A stretch of 64,000 bases of DNA from Hymenobacter wooponensis (lineage in GTDB: Bacteria > Bacteroidota > Bacteroidia > Cytophagales > Hymenobacteraceae). This document shows, piece after piece, positions 1-9,068 of this stretch. A program made the position numbers and the translations under genes. The stretch's first letter is position 1; each line of letters opens with the position of its first letter. Location of the stretch: positions 310,001-374,000 of the forward strand of contig NZ_SRKZ01000006.1 in assembly GCF_004745865.1 (NCBI RefSeq), in the 5' to 3' direction. The notes under the pieces were generated by a model that did not search any database, was not told where the DNA came from, and saw nothing but the letters and a program-made list of their open reading frames with translations.

Positions 1-97
1 TTTTCTCTTTTATTCTGCAGCTTTCAGAACTTCGTACTTTTTAGGGCTAACAGCCAACTTAGTGGCCTAGCCGTTCGCTTTCCATTTGCTCATACCT

Positions 98-775
98 ATG
101 CCCTCTCTAGCCGCCTTCGCTTTTGCTTCGTTGCTGCACGTTTCGGCACTGGCTTCAGCACAAACACCCTCTCTACCAACCGATAGCACCCGTGTGGTGA
201 AGGGCTTTGGCGGACAGCAGTATGCTTGGGGTAAGCTCACCCGGCGGAAGGGAGAAGTGTTAGAGGCCTACTTGCCGATGGGCAACCGAGGCTTCGACAA
301 CCTGGTTTGCTACTATCCCAGCATTCCGGAAAATGCCCCCCTACCCAAGCCCAAACTGCTGCCCATAACCGACGTGCAGTGGATGCGGGTGCGCGGGCAA
401 TACTCCGAGCTGCTGAAACCAGTGAAAAACGACATTGGCCGGCTGGCAACCCGGCGGGTAGCCGGTACCGTGGAGCTCTTTGTGGTAGAAAGTGCGCCGC
501 CCATAGTTATGGCATTGGGGCCGGTGCCCGTACTAGGTACCCCGGCCAACCCCTCTGCCACTCCCGCCGGGCCAGGTACCACCAGTTGGTTTTTGCGCAG
601 GCCTAGCGGTGGCCTAGTGGTAGTAGAGCCCGACAAGTTTGCCCAGCAGCTAGCCACCTACTTAGCCGATGATCAGGAATTAGCCCGCAAGGTGGCTGCC
701 GGCCAGGCCGGATACCGCCTAGAGCAGATTGAAAGCATTATTCAGCAGTACAACCAACGGGCTCAGAGCCGTTAG
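98..775 (+). CDS. Secreted protein of unknown function
   Basis: The product is about 225 residues with an N-terminal signal peptide (residues 1-21, ending ALASA before Q). The reading frame could start 12 bases earlier at a TTG, but the ATG at 98 gives a cleaner signal peptide and was chosen. The mature part has a charged, Tyr-containing first half, a Pro/Gly/Ala-rich segment near residues 140-170 and a helical C-terminus rich in Gln and Glu. No family was recognised. Export to the periplasm or outer membrane is inferred from the signal peptide. The TAG stop is directly followed by GCC, the context seen at many gene ends here. The neighbouring beta-barrel gene converges on it with a 20-base gap. 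Confidence 0.75.
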   Translation: MPSLAAFAFASLLHVSALASAQTPSLPTDSTRVVKGFGGQQYAWGKLTRRKGEVLEAYLPMGNRGFDNLVCYYPSIPENAPLPKPKLLPITDVQWMRVRGQYSELLKPVKNDIGRLATRRVAGTVELFVVESAPPIVMALGPVPVLGTPANPSATPAGPGTTSWFLRRPSGGLVVVEPDKFAQQLATYLADDQELARKVAAGQAGYRLEQIESIIQQYNQRAQSR

Positions 776-795
776 GCCACGCTTCATGATCTGGC

Positions 796-1392
796 CTAGC
801 GCCCAAATTGCAGCGCCGCGTAGGCCTGTATCACGCGGTTTTTGAGGCGTGGGTCGTTGGTGCCGCTCAGGTTCTTTACATCGTTGATGTCGTTGACGCC
901 CGCATTGAAGCGGCCGCCCAGCAGCAGATTGCCCAGCTTAATGCCGCCCCCGGCACAGAGGCTCAGGTCGCCCCGCTTGTAGTCGCTATAAGGCCCGTTG
1001 CCCGAGGCGGAGGTGGTAATCTTGCCATCAGCCTGCTGGCTCAGCAACACCCCAAACTGCGGCCCCGCCTCCACAAATATTGGCCCTACCGTGACTTTCG
1101 CCAAGATGGGCACATTCAGGTAATGCAGCTTGGTATCGTAGTTACTGAAGTTATCCTTGAAGGAGGCTCCCTGCAACGAGTATAGTAACTCCGGCTGAAC
1201 GGAGATAGGCCCTAGAAGCTTATACTCATAAAAAATACCGGCGTGGTAGTAGGTCTTGTATTTGGTGGAAGTAGAGCCCAGATCTTGACCATCCAGTACG
1301 GCAGCATTAATGCCGGCTTTCACGCCAAGTTGGGCGTGTGCCGTAGTGGCGGCCAGCAGCAGTGCTAGCACGAAGAGCAGGGTTTGTTTCAT
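796..1392 (-). CDS. PorT-like outer membrane beta-barrel protein
   Basis: The protein has 198 residues. A signal peptide (residues 1-20, ending TTAHA) precedes a chain of alternating hydrophobic and polar strands with many Tyr and Gly, such as GVKAGINAAVLDG near the start and HAGIFYEYKLLGPISVQPELLYS in short blocks after it. It ends in an aromatic-Gly-Arg tail (ALQFGR), typical of barrels inserted by the Bam machinery. This pattern matches the small outer membrane beta-barrel family (PorT-like, OMP_b-brl_2) common in Bacteroidota. These proteins sit in the outer membrane, and individual roles are usually unknown. The stop codon on this strand is TAG followed by GCC. Confidence 0.85.
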   Translation of the reverse strand: MKQTLLFVLALLLAATTAHAQLGVKAGINAAVLDGQDLGSTSTKYKTYYHAGIFYEYKLLGPISVQPELLYSLQGASFKDNFSNYDTKLHYLNVPILAKVTVGPIFVEAGPQFGVLLSQQADGKITTSASGNGPYSDYKRGDLSLCAGGGIKLGNLLLGGRFNAGVNDINDVKNLSGTNDPRLKNRVIQAYAALQFGR

Positions 1393-1588
1393 AGCGCAGG
1401 TAGGTTGGAAAGGTAGTAAAGAAAGATTTTTTTGGATCTAACGAAAAAGCGGTGGCCTGGTATATGTTTGTTAGCCAGCTAAAAGGACTTTTTTATTACG
1501 CTTGAGCCGAATATTTCCGAGTTCCTTGCCTACTTAAGCCACCTTACAGCTTAGTTCCGCGTCCTTTCTCGGTCTCTACTTTACTTCT

Positions 1589-2212
1589 GTGCCCGCTTCG
1601 TTCACTTTCGTGCGTCTGCAATACCACTCCGGCGACTGGGATGCCGTGGATGAGCGGATGCCCGCCAACTTGCTCCACTCTTTGGTGCAATACACCAAGG
1701 TGCCCGTCAACCCCAAGGAAAAGGTAGTGGCGCTAGATTCGCCGGAGCTGTTCCGTTACCCATTCTGCTACCTCTCGGGGCACCGGCTGGTGCAGTTCTC
1801 AGCTGCCGAGCGCAAGAACTTCGAGCAGTACGTGCGCGGCGGCGGTTTCGTGTTCGTGGATGACTGCAACCACGACATCGATGGCTTGTTTGCCCGCAGC
1901 TTTGAGGAGCAGATGCGCGTGTGCTTCGGCGCCTCGGCCCTCAAAAAGCTGCCCAAGACCCACCCTATCTACTCGCAGTTCTTCAAGTTTCCGGAGGGCC
2001 CACCCAACACGGGCTTCGAGCTTAATGGCTGGGGCGACGACCTGGTGCACGACTACCTGAAGGGCATCGAAATCAATGGCCGCCTGGGGGTACTCTACTC
2101 CAACAAAGACTACGGCTGCGAGTGGGACTATGACTTCCGCAACAAGCGCTTCTTAGCCGAAGACAACACCAAATTCGGCGTGAACATCTTGCTGTATGCC
2201 TTAACAGCGTAA
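1589..2212 (+). CDS. DUF4159 domain protein
   Basis: The 207-residue product starts at GTG 1589; no better ATG lies in frame. It has the hallmarks of DUF4159: a start FTFVRLQYHSGDWD, a central block DSPELFRYPFCYLSGH, then RGGGFVFVDDCNHD and a C-terminal FGVNILLYALTA. The fold is believed to resemble a ThuA or glutamine-amidotransferase-like Rossmann domain, but the catalytic function is unknown. There is no signal peptide, so it is probably cytoplasmic or acts at the inner membrane face. DUF4159 genes are often next to MoxR/DUF58 clusters, and this one lies 65 bases upstream of the MoxR gene in the same direction, which suggests one transcription unit. Confidence 0.88.
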   Translation: MPASFTFVRLQYHSGDWDAVDERMPANLLHSLVQYTKVPVNPKEKVVALDSPELFRYPFCYLSGHRLVQFSAAERKNFEQYVRGGGFVFVDDCNHDIDGLFARSFEEQMRVCFGASALKKLPKTHPIYSQFFKFPEGPPNTGFELNGWGDDLVHDYLKGIEINGRLGVLYSNKDYGCEWDYDFRNKRFLAEDNTKFGVNILLYALTA

Positions 2213-2277
2213 CCTGGTAACCACAACTTCTCTCTACCTCCGCGCTGTTCCTCCGCATGCGGCGCCCTCCTAGCTCT

Positions 2278-3258
2278 ATGACCGAACAAGACGTAACTCG
2301 CCTCCTTCAGAAAATACCGCAGCTCAAACAGGAAATTGGAAAAGTCATTGTAGGCCAGCAGCAGGTGCTAGATGAGGTGCTGGTGGCGCTGCTGGCGGGT
2401 GGCCACGCCCTGTTGGAAGGCGTACCTGGCCTAGCCAAAACGCTGCTGGTGCGCACCCTGGCCCAAGCCACCGATCTGCCCTTCCGCCGCATCCAGTTCA
2501 CGCCCGACCTGATGCCCACCGATATTCTGGGCACCGAGGTGCTGGAGGAAGACCATGGCACTGGCCACCGCTCCTTTAAATTCAATGAAGGGCCCATTTT
2601 TGCCAGCTTGGTTTTGGCCGACGAAATCAACCGGACGCCACCCAAAACTCAGGCGGCGCTGCTAGAGGCCATGCAGGAAGGCCACGTGACCTACGCCGGT
2701 CAGGAACACGCGCTACCCAAGCCCTTTTTCCTGCTGGCTACGCAGAACCCCATTGAGCAGTCGGGCACGTATCCGCTGCCGGAAGCGCAGCTCGACCGCT
2801 TCCTGCTGTACGTGCGCATCGGTTACCCTACTGAGCAGGAGGAGCTGGCCGTACTAAGTGGTACTACCGGGGCAGTGCGGGCCGAAGTACGGCCCACTTT
2901 AGGCGGCGAAGACGTACGCCAGCTGCAAGTACTCACCCGGCAGGTTAGTATTAGCCCAGAGCTGCTGGCCTTCGTTAACCGACTGGTACGGGCCACCCGT
3001 CCGGCTACCTCGGAGGTGCCTTTTATCAAAGAATACGGGCGCTGGGGGGCGGGGCCCCGCGCCGGCCAAGCCCTGATTCTGTGCGCTAAAGCGCGGGCTC
3101 TGTTGCAAGGCCGGTTTGCCGCTACTTTGGAAGACATCCGGGCGTTGGCACCAGCGGTACTGCGCCACCGCGTGCTACTGAACTTTAATGCCGAAGCTGA
3201 AAATCTAACGCCCGATGATGCGGTGGCTGCTCTGCTGAAGGCTATACCCGTGCAATGA
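2278..3258 (+). CDS. MoxR-family AAA+ ATPase
   Basis: This 326-residue ATPase is a likely chaperone for assembly or activation of VWA-type partner proteins. Visible motifs are Walker A GVPGLAKT (48-55), Walker B LVLADEINR (D115, E116), sensor-1 Asn157 in LLATQNPIEQ and the arginine-finger region EAQLDRF (R174), followed by a C-terminal lid. An ATG at 2257 is also in frame, but the ATG at 2278 (MTEQD) matches the usual MoxR N-terminus and is preferred. It leads the MoxR / DUF58 / BatA-like / DUF4175 cluster. In known MoxR systems the ATPase works on the products of the adjacent VWA genes; the substrate here is unknown. Confidence 0.93.
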   Translation: MTEQDVTRLLQKIPQLKQEIGKVIVGQQQVLDEVLVALLAGGHALLEGVPGLAKTLLVRTLAQATDLPFRRIQFTPDLMPTDILGTEVLEEDHGTGHRSFKFNEGPIFASLVLADEINRTPPKTQAALLEAMQEGHVTYAGQEHALPKPFFLLATQNPIEQSGTYPLPEAQLDRFLLYVRIGYPTEQEELAVLSGTTGAVRAEVRPTLGGEDVRQLQVLTRQVSISPELLAFVNRLVRATRPATSEVPFIKEYGRWGAGPRAGQALILCAKARALLQGRFAATLEDIRALAPAVLRHRVLLNFNAEAENLTPDDAVAALLKAIPVQ

Positions 3259-3368
3259 GTGGTTAGTTATCAGTTGCCGGCTGCCAATCTACTGGCCTGA
3301 TCAACTGGCAACTGACCAACAAGAACACAACCCGCACTTAATAACCGGCAACTGGCAAGTACCATCCT

Positions 3369-4244
3369 ATGCTGACTCCCGAACACTTACATGCGCTTCA
3401 GAACCTTTCGCTGGCGGCACGCCAAGCGGCAGAGGGGTTACTGCATGGCCACCACGTGAGCCGGCGGCGCGGGGCAGGTATGGAGTTCAGCCAGTACCGC
3501 CCCTACCAGCCCGGCGACGACCTACGCCGCCTCGACTGGCGCTTAGCCGCTCGCTCCGACCGCTACTACTTGCGGGAATCAGAGGTGGAAACCAGCCTGA
3601 CGGTGCACCTAGTATTGGATGCTACCGCCAGCATGAACCACCGCGACGATAACGGCCTAAGTAAGCTGGAATATGCCCGCTTGCTTTGCGCTGCCCTGGC
3701 CTACGTTGCTACGCAGCAGGGCGACGCCGTAGCGCTGACCATTCTGCACCCGAGTGGCCTACAGCACCTGCCGCCCCGCGCCGATGCCCGCCAACAGTCG
3801 CGCCTCTACCATGCCCTGGAGAATGTGCAGGCGGCGGGCAAGTTTCCGGATGCAACCACACTGGCTCCACTCACGGCTCGTCGCCAGCCAGCGCTTATTC
3901 TTTGCGTGAGCGACTTCTATCAGGAAGAGGAGGAAATCGAGCGGCTGCTCACGCGCTTACGGGCAGCTGGCGGCGAGGTGCTGCTGCTTCATGTGCTGGC
4001 CCGCAACGAAGTAGAATTCACCTACCGCGGCGCCGTAACCTTCGAAGACCTGGAAACTGGTCAAACTCTGCAGCTAGATGCCGACCAGCAGCGCCAGGCG
4101 TGGCAGCAGCATTTGCAGGAGTGGCTCCGGAACACCGCCTCCCAAGCCCGCCGCCAAGGCTTCGACTACTATCAACTGAATACTGCTGCCCCCCTCGACC
4201 AAGCCATGCGGGAGTTTCTGCGCCTCCGCGCCAAGATGGTGTAG
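3369..4244 (+). CDS. DUF58 domain protein (VWA-like)
   Basis: The product has 291 residues and no signal peptide. It carries the DUF58 signature GMEFSQYRPYQPGDDLRRLD followed by W near residues 37-57, and a von Willebrand A-like fold whose MIDAS start reads DATASM (D84). Here the first Ser of the usual DxSxS is Thr. DUF58 proteins are the standard partners of MoxR ATPases. This gene follows the MoxR gene by about 110 bases, and the spacer contains short repeats. Its role is inferred to be metal-dependent protein binding regulated by the MoxR ATPase. The stop TAG is followed by GCC. Confidence 0.92.
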   Translation: MLTPEHLHALQNLSLAARQAAEGLLHGHHVSRRRGAGMEFSQYRPYQPGDDLRRLDWRLAARSDRYYLRESEVETSLTVHLVLDATASMNHRDDNGLSKLEYARLLCAALAYVATQQGDAVALTILHPSGLQHLPPRADARQQSRLYHALENVQAAGKFPDATTLAPLTARRQPALILCVSDFYQEEEEIERLLTRLRAAGGEVLLLHVLARNEVEFTYRGAVTFEDLETGQTLQLDADQQRQAWQQHLQEWLRNTASQARRQGFDYYQLNTAAPLDQAMREFLRLRAKMV

Positions 4245-4294
4245 GCCTATTAAGCAACTACTTATTTCTTACCAGGACTCCTTATAAGCTGATA

Positions 4295-4954
4295 ATGAAA
4301 CATATCCTATGGATTTTATTGCTGAGCTTGGCCATACAAGCCCACGGCCAAACGACACCCCGCTTTAGGATTATGGGGCTTCCGCTGGACAGCGTTACTC
4401 ACCGAATTTCGTACCGCGGCACATTGTCGGTACCAGGTGTACCTGCTGCTGAGCTATATGGACGCACGCAGGAATGGGTTGCTCGCCAGTTTGAAGACTC
4501 ACGAGAAGTACTGCACCTCACTGACCCCACCCGTGGCGTGCTAATTGGGCGAGCCGTAACAATGGCCCACGGCCCCCAAACCGAGACCTTACAGCCCCGC
4601 GATTTTCTAGTGAGCTTCTTGTTCAGCCTACGCTTTACTGATGGCCGCTGCACCTACGAGTTTACGGACCTAAGCTATCCTCGCAACCTAATTACGAGCG
4701 CAACTTCTAGCAGCTCAGGTGGGCAGGTAGCCGATGCCTTGGCTGAATGGGCTAACCAGAATATGACTTCCCGCATCAGTACGGCAGAGGCTCAAACAAC
4801 GCGCACCCCTGTTGAACCCGATCTGTCCGCTGATACAAATTACAACAGTAAAGGGATGCCCCGCCTGCGCATTCTGCGCGACGCCCGCGGCATTGATACG
4901 GCCATGCGTGCAGTCGTAACGTCGCTCAGCCAAAACGTTGGTGTTAAGCCCTAG
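4295..4954 (+). CDS. Secreted DUF4468 domain protein
   Basis: The protein is about 219 residues and starts at ATG 4295, where a clear signal peptide begins (MKHILWILLLSLAIQAHG). The same frame is open about 600 bases further upstream, but that part overlaps the DUF58 gene and has no coding character. The mature part matches the DUF4468 pattern with a TBP-like fold: a block with GRTQEWVARQFEDS, then VLIGRAV and a C-terminal strand pair FSLRFTDGRCTYEFTDLSY. DUF4468 proteins are small secreted or periplasmic Bacteroidota proteins of unknown function. Its place inside the MoxR cluster is unusual, and it may simply be an insertion there. Confidence 0.82.
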   Translation: MKHILWILLLSLAIQAHGQTTPRFRIMGLPLDSVTHRISYRGTLSVPGVPAAELYGRTQEWVARQFEDSREVLHLTDPTRGVLIGRAVTMAHGPQTETLQPRDFLVSFLFSLRFTDGRCTYEFTDLSYPRNLITSATSSSSGGQVADALAEWANQNMTSRISTAEAQTTRTPVEPDLSADTNYNSKGMPRLRILRDARGIDTAMRAVVTSLSQNVGVKP

Positions 4955-5157
4955 ATATAGCTATGTTCCGAAATCAACTGCCTGAACTCCCTCCCTACTC
5001 TACTCCTGTGGCTCTCGGCAACGCTAGCAGTTCATCCAGTGTCTGTGGCTGTAGATACCCGGCCTACGGCTCAACTCTGCACCTACCCCCTAACCCATAA
5101 CACCCCTTCCTTACCTGCTCTCCGCTAGTTAGTCTTTCACTTCTTACGCCTTTCCGC

Positions 5158-6759
5158 TTGCCCGCTTTCTACCTCCAACACCCTACTGCCGGATGGCTAG
5201 CTCTGCTGAGCTTGCTCGTTCCGGTGGCTATTTACCTCTGGAACCGGCGACCGGGGCGGGTAGTGCAGGTGGGCAGCCTTCGCTGGCTGGAAGCTGCTGC
5301 CAACCGCAGGCTGCGCAGCCTTAAGCCCGAAGGCTTGCTACTGCTGCTGCTGCGCGCCACCATTCTAGGCCTATTGGCCCTGGCACTGGCCGGGCCAAGC
5401 TGGCTAGGCCAGGCGCGCCCCAAGCGCGGCCAGATTCTGCTGAGCCCCGCCGTCTCCGCCGAGGCGCTAAGTAGTCTGCGTCCTTCGCTTGATTCCCTTC
5501 TGCGCCAAGGTTACGAGCTGCGGGAGTTGCGGCCAGGTCTTCCGGTAATTGCCCCAGATTCTCAAAACGCCCGGCTAACAAGTCGAACTGTCGCTACTGG
5601 CCTAGGCGCCGATGCAGAGGCCATTGTAGGTCAGTTGGCGCCAGATAATACGTGGGTCCAGGTGCAACAGGCAGTAGACTCTTTCCCAAACCGGCCGCTG
5701 GTGGTGGTGGCGCCACTGTCGCTGCGTAGTTTCCGCGGCACCCGGCCCGCCTTGCCTGCTAATGTCAGCTGGCGGCCCACTCCGGCCGCTCCTGACTCTA
5801 CGGTGCAGGTAGTTGCTGCCTGGCAACCTCGCCCCGATAGCTTGTTGTTGCTAGTTGCCCACAGCGCTGAAACGGGTACCTCTTTCCGGCGTGTGCGCCT
5901 CGGCCGCCCAACTGCTGGCACAACCCTGCGCGTGCTGCCAGCTCCCGCCGAGGTGCGCTACGAGGTGGAGGCCGGGAAAGCAACATTGCAAATCAAGCGC
6001 CCCGAAGGCACCCGTGCAATTCCGGTTCAGAATGGCCCAACCCACTTTTGGATCAGCTACGATGCCTCTCACGCCGCCGATGCGCGGGTGCTACGGGCGG
6101 CGCTGCAAGCCGCTGGGTCTGTAGCGCCGGTAGCGCCCCGCATAACCTTTACTTCTGCCTTGCCTGCTACCTCCGACTCATTGGCGTGGCTGTTTTGGCT
6201 CCGGTCGGAGCCCGTGCCGGCTGGGTGGCAGCAACGGGTCCGGCAGGGTTTGCACCTGTGGCAAGAGGCTGCCGCGCCGGGTGCTATTACCGCTACCACG
6301 GTCGGTTGGGCTGAGGGCGTGCCCGTACAGATTCAGCGCCGTGATACACTTCCCGTGGCTCGGTCGGGCTGGGGAATTTGGCAAGATGCCCAGGGCGGCA
6401 ACCTGCTTTCGGCCCAGCCACTAGGTCAAGGCCGACTTTACCACCTCCACACTCGCCTGACGCAGCCCTGGAGCGAGCTGGCTGATTCGCCGGAGCTACC
6501 CGCTCAACTACTTCCTCTCCTGTGGCCTAGCGTAGTAGCTGAGTCGGCGCTGGCCGACTTACGGGTGCTTGACCCCGCGCAAGTGGTAGCGCAACCGGTT
6601 AACCGTTCTGCCTCGGCTTCAGCTGCTACAATCCCAGCAGACCGTGGCCCCGTGCACGACTACACGCCATGGCTGGTGTTAGCCGCAGGGGTGTTGTTCG
6701 GGCTGGAGCGGTGGCTGGCAGCCCGGCGTAGTGCTCACTCTGTTCCCGCATCAGTATGA
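5158..6759 (+). CDS. BatA-like membrane protein (aerotolerance N-terminal domain)
   Basis: The product has 533 residues and probably starts at TTG 5158, the only start that preserves the first membrane segment. The N-terminus has the BatA pattern: a helix ending LLVPVAIYLWNRRPGR, a basic stretch with VGSLRWLEAA, then a second helix RATILGLLALALAG (about 65-80). A large Pro/Ala-rich extracytoplasmic region follows and one helix closes the protein (WLVLAAGVLFGLERWLA, about 508-524). No MIDAS motif was seen, so this is not a standard BatA with a VWA domain. It overlaps the next gene by four bases (ATGA), which supports translational coupling. Confidence 0.85.
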   Translation: MPAFYLQHPTAGWLALLSLLVPVAIYLWNRRPGRVVQVGSLRWLEAAANRRLRSLKPEGLLLLLLRATILGLLALALAGPSWLGQARPKRGQILLSPAVSAEALSSLRPSLDSLLRQGYELRELRPGLPVIAPDSQNARLTSRTVATGLGADAEAIVGQLAPDNTWVQVQQAVDSFPNRPLVVVAPLSLRSFRGTRPALPANVSWRPTPAAPDSTVQVVAAWQPRPDSLLLLVAHSAETGTSFRRVRLGRPTAGTTLRVLPAPAEVRYEVEAGKATLQIKRPEGTRAIPVQNGPTHFWISYDASHAADARVLRAALQAAGSVAPVAPRITFTSALPATSDSLAWLFWLRSEPVPAGWQQRVRQGLHLWQEAAAPGAITATTVGWAEGVPVQIQRRDTLPVARSGWGIWQDAQGGNLLSAQPLGQGRLYHLHTRLTQPWSELADSPELPAQLLPLLWPSVVAESALADLRVLDPAQVVAQPVNRSASASAATIPADRGPVHDYTPWLVLAAGVLFGLERWLAARRSAHSVPASV

Positions 6760-9053
6760 ATACCGTAGCTACTCTTCCGGTTTCCGAAGCCTCCGCTTTG
6801 CTGCGCGACCTGCGCCGGAATTGGCTGACGCGTCGGGCTTTCGTCGTCCTCCTACCCACGGTAGCTGCTCTGCTTAGTCTTGGGGTGCTGGCGGCTTACT
6901 GGCCTAGCGTGCGCTGGCTAGCCCTAACTGGTATCTTACTGCTTATAGGCTGGCTGATTTGGCGGCTTGTCCGCTTGTTCAAGACTGATTTACCAGCTGT
7001 TACCCGTTACCTCGACCGCCGGTTTCCGCAACTGGAAGATAGCACCGGCCTACTCCTGCTCCCACCGGAAAACCTCAGCTTGCTAGCGGGCTTCCAGCAG
7101 CAGCGCGTTGCGGAGCGCCTGCACTCGTTGCGCTCCAGTTCAGATGCCCCTTTGTTGCCGGTAGCCTTTCAGCGGCCCGCCTTATTAATGGCGGCTCTCC
7201 TGCTGGCAGCCGGTGGCCTGTGGTGGTTCCGGCCTGCTACGGAGGCTGCTACGGCAGCCGCGCCGGCCCTGCAGCTACACTTTGAAGAGCCGCCGACTGT
7301 GCCGGGCAAACTAGCTCCGGCTCGGGTACTGGAAACTCGCATTCGGGTTACGCCACCTGCCTATACTCGCAAGGTGGCCTACGCGGCGGCGCAACCTTCT
7401 TTTCAGTGCCCACAGGGGAGCCAGGTGCGTTGGGAAGTGCGCGTGAGCCGGAACACGGAAGAGCCGCCCGTGCTGGAACTCGGGACGCGGCGGGTACCCA
7501 TGCAGGCTACTGCGGCTCGGCCCACGGAGTTTTTTGCGGAGCTGCCGGTGCAAACGTCCGTCTTGTATCGAATTAGGTTTGCGGGTCGTCCTTCGGATGA
7601 TTACGCCATTGAAGTGCAGCCCGACCAAGCCCCGGCGCTGCGCATGGTGACCCCCAAAGCTTACACGCTAGTGGAGTTCGGTCGTCCGCCGCAAGTAGCA
7701 GTAGAAGTAGCCGCCCGGGACGATTACGGCCTGACCCGGGCCCGGCTGGTGGCTACGGTGGCCCAGGGCCAGGGCGAGGCCGTGAAGTTCAAGGAAGTAG
7801 TCACGGACCTCAGCGCTTCCTTACGTGGGCAGCCAACCCAAGCAACGTTGCGCCACCAGCTCCGGCTGCCTAGCCTCGGCCTGACCTACGGCGACGAAGT
7901 ATACTTCTATGTGCAGGCCTGGGACAACCAACAGCACATGACCCGCTCCGACACCTACTTGGTGCAGTGGGAAGATACCACCGTGCAGGAAAGTACACTC
8001 GATGTTTCATTGGGCGTGAAAAGTGCACCGGCCTACTTCCGCAGTCAGCGCCAAATTATCATCGACACCGAAAAGCTTCTGGCTGAGCAGCCGCGCTTGT
8101 CGGCCGCTACCCTACTAGAGCGCAGCAATGCAATTGGCTTCGATCAGAAAATACTACGGATGCGCTACGGCAAGTTTTTGGGCGAAGAGGCGGAAGGCAA
8201 CATAGGCGAAACGGCCCACGCTCCCACCGCAGAACCCGAGGAAGAGGATGCAGGCATGGGCTCAGTAGTGGCTGAAGACCACGTGACCCAGGAAAAGCCA
8301 GCCGCTGCCACGGAAGAGCACCACGACCAGGACGGCCACGACCACGGCCATGCGCCCACTAACCCCAACGTCACGGCCAGCGAGGCCCGTACGGCTGAGC
8401 TGATGGAGCCCTACATGCACCGCCACGATGACTCCGAAACGGCGGACTTCCTGGAGCCGGCCGTGAAGGCCAAGCTGCAAGCCGTACTCAGCCAGATGTG
8501 GGATGCCGAGCTGCGCCTGCGCACCGGCCGCCCGCAAGAGGCCTTGCCTTACGAATACCGCGCCCTGCGTCTGCTGAAGCAAGTGCAGCAGCAAACCCGT
8601 GCCTATGTTAAAAAGGCGGGCTTTACTCCCCCGCCCATGCCCGAAGCCACCACCCGCCTCACGGGTGACCTCGCCGGCGCTGGGGCTCCGCGTTATCAGC
8701 AGCCGCAGGCAGCTACCCCTATAACCCAACCCACAGTGCGCGCCGCACTACGGGTGCTAGGCCAGTTGCGCCTAGGCCAGCAAGCGGGCCCAGGTGCGGC
8801 AGCTGCCTTAGACCAAGCTGGTGGCGAGTTGGCTCGGGCGGCCCTGCAGCAGCCCGGTCGCTACCTCGTGGCCTTACGCGCCCTCCGCGAAACCAGCGCA
8901 GCCTTACGGGCTCAACGGCCACTGCCATCCGCATCTCTCCCAGTAGCTGAGCGGGCCCTAACGGACCTGCTACCCCCAGCCGCACCTGCCCCTCAGCGCA
9001 CCACGGGCGCCAACCGGCTCGCTCGTCACTATTTTCAGGAACTCAGCCGATAA
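6756..9053 (+). CDS. DUF4175 family membrane protein
   Basis: The protein has 765 residues. Two helices lie near residues 27-47 and 53-72, and a third near 145-163 (ALLMAALLLAAGGLWWF), giving the N-terminal layout of the DUF4175 family. A long extracytoplasmic part with Ig-like strands follows and includes VTPPAYTRK. Around residues 520-534 there is a Glu/His/Asp-rich insert (EEHHDQDGHDHGHAP) that may bind metal. The C-terminal quarter is helical and Gln/Arg-rich. DUF4175 proteins are found with MoxR, DUF58 and BatA-type genes, and function is unknown. It starts inside the stop of the BatA-like gene, so the two are likely made together. Confidence 0.85.
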   Translation: MNTVATLPVSEASALLRDLRRNWLTRRAFVVLLPTVAALLSLGVLAAYWPSVRWLALTGILLLIGWLIWRLVRLFKTDLPAVTRYLDRRFPQLEDSTGLLLLPPENLSLLAGFQQQRVAERLHSLRSSSDAPLLPVAFQRPALLMAALLLAAGGLWWFRPATEAATAAAPALQLHFEEPPTVPGKLAPARVLETRIRVTPPAYTRKVAYAAAQPSFQCPQGSQVRWEVRVSRNTEEPPVLELGTRRVPMQATAARPTEFFAELPVQTSVLYRIRFAGRPSDDYAIEVQPDQAPALRMVTPKAYTLVEFGRPPQVAVEVAARDDYGLTRARLVATVAQGQGEAVKFKEVVTDLSASLRGQPTQATLRHQLRLPSLGLTYGDEVYFYVQAWDNQQHMTRSDTYLVQWEDTTVQESTLDVSLGVKSAPAYFRSQRQIIIDTEKLLAEQPRLSAATLLERSNAIGFDQKILRMRYGKFLGEEAEGNIGETAHAPTAEPEEEDAGMGSVVAEDHVTQEKPAAATEEHHDQDGHDHGHAPTNPNVTASEARTAELMEPYMHRHDDSETADFLEPAVKAKLQAVLSQMWDAELRLRTGRPQEALPYEYRALRLLKQVQQQTRAYVKKAGFTPPPMPEATTRLTGDLAGAGAPRYQQPQAATPITQPTVRAALRVLGQLRLGQQAGPGAAAALDQAGGELARAALQQPGRYLVALRALRETSAALRAQRPLPSASLPVAERALTDLLPPAAPAPQRTTGANRLARHYFQELSR

Positions 9054-9068
9054 GCCTACTTCTTCCCC

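Noticed and set aside
3686..4294. Upstream extension of the DUF4468 frame by about 200 codons
   Set aside because: It overlaps the DUF58 gene; the signal peptide at 4295 marks the real start.
4962..5099. Short plus-strand frame of about 45 codons between the DUF4468 and BatA-like genes
   Set aside because: Ser/Pro/Cys-rich product without signal or family; probably chance.
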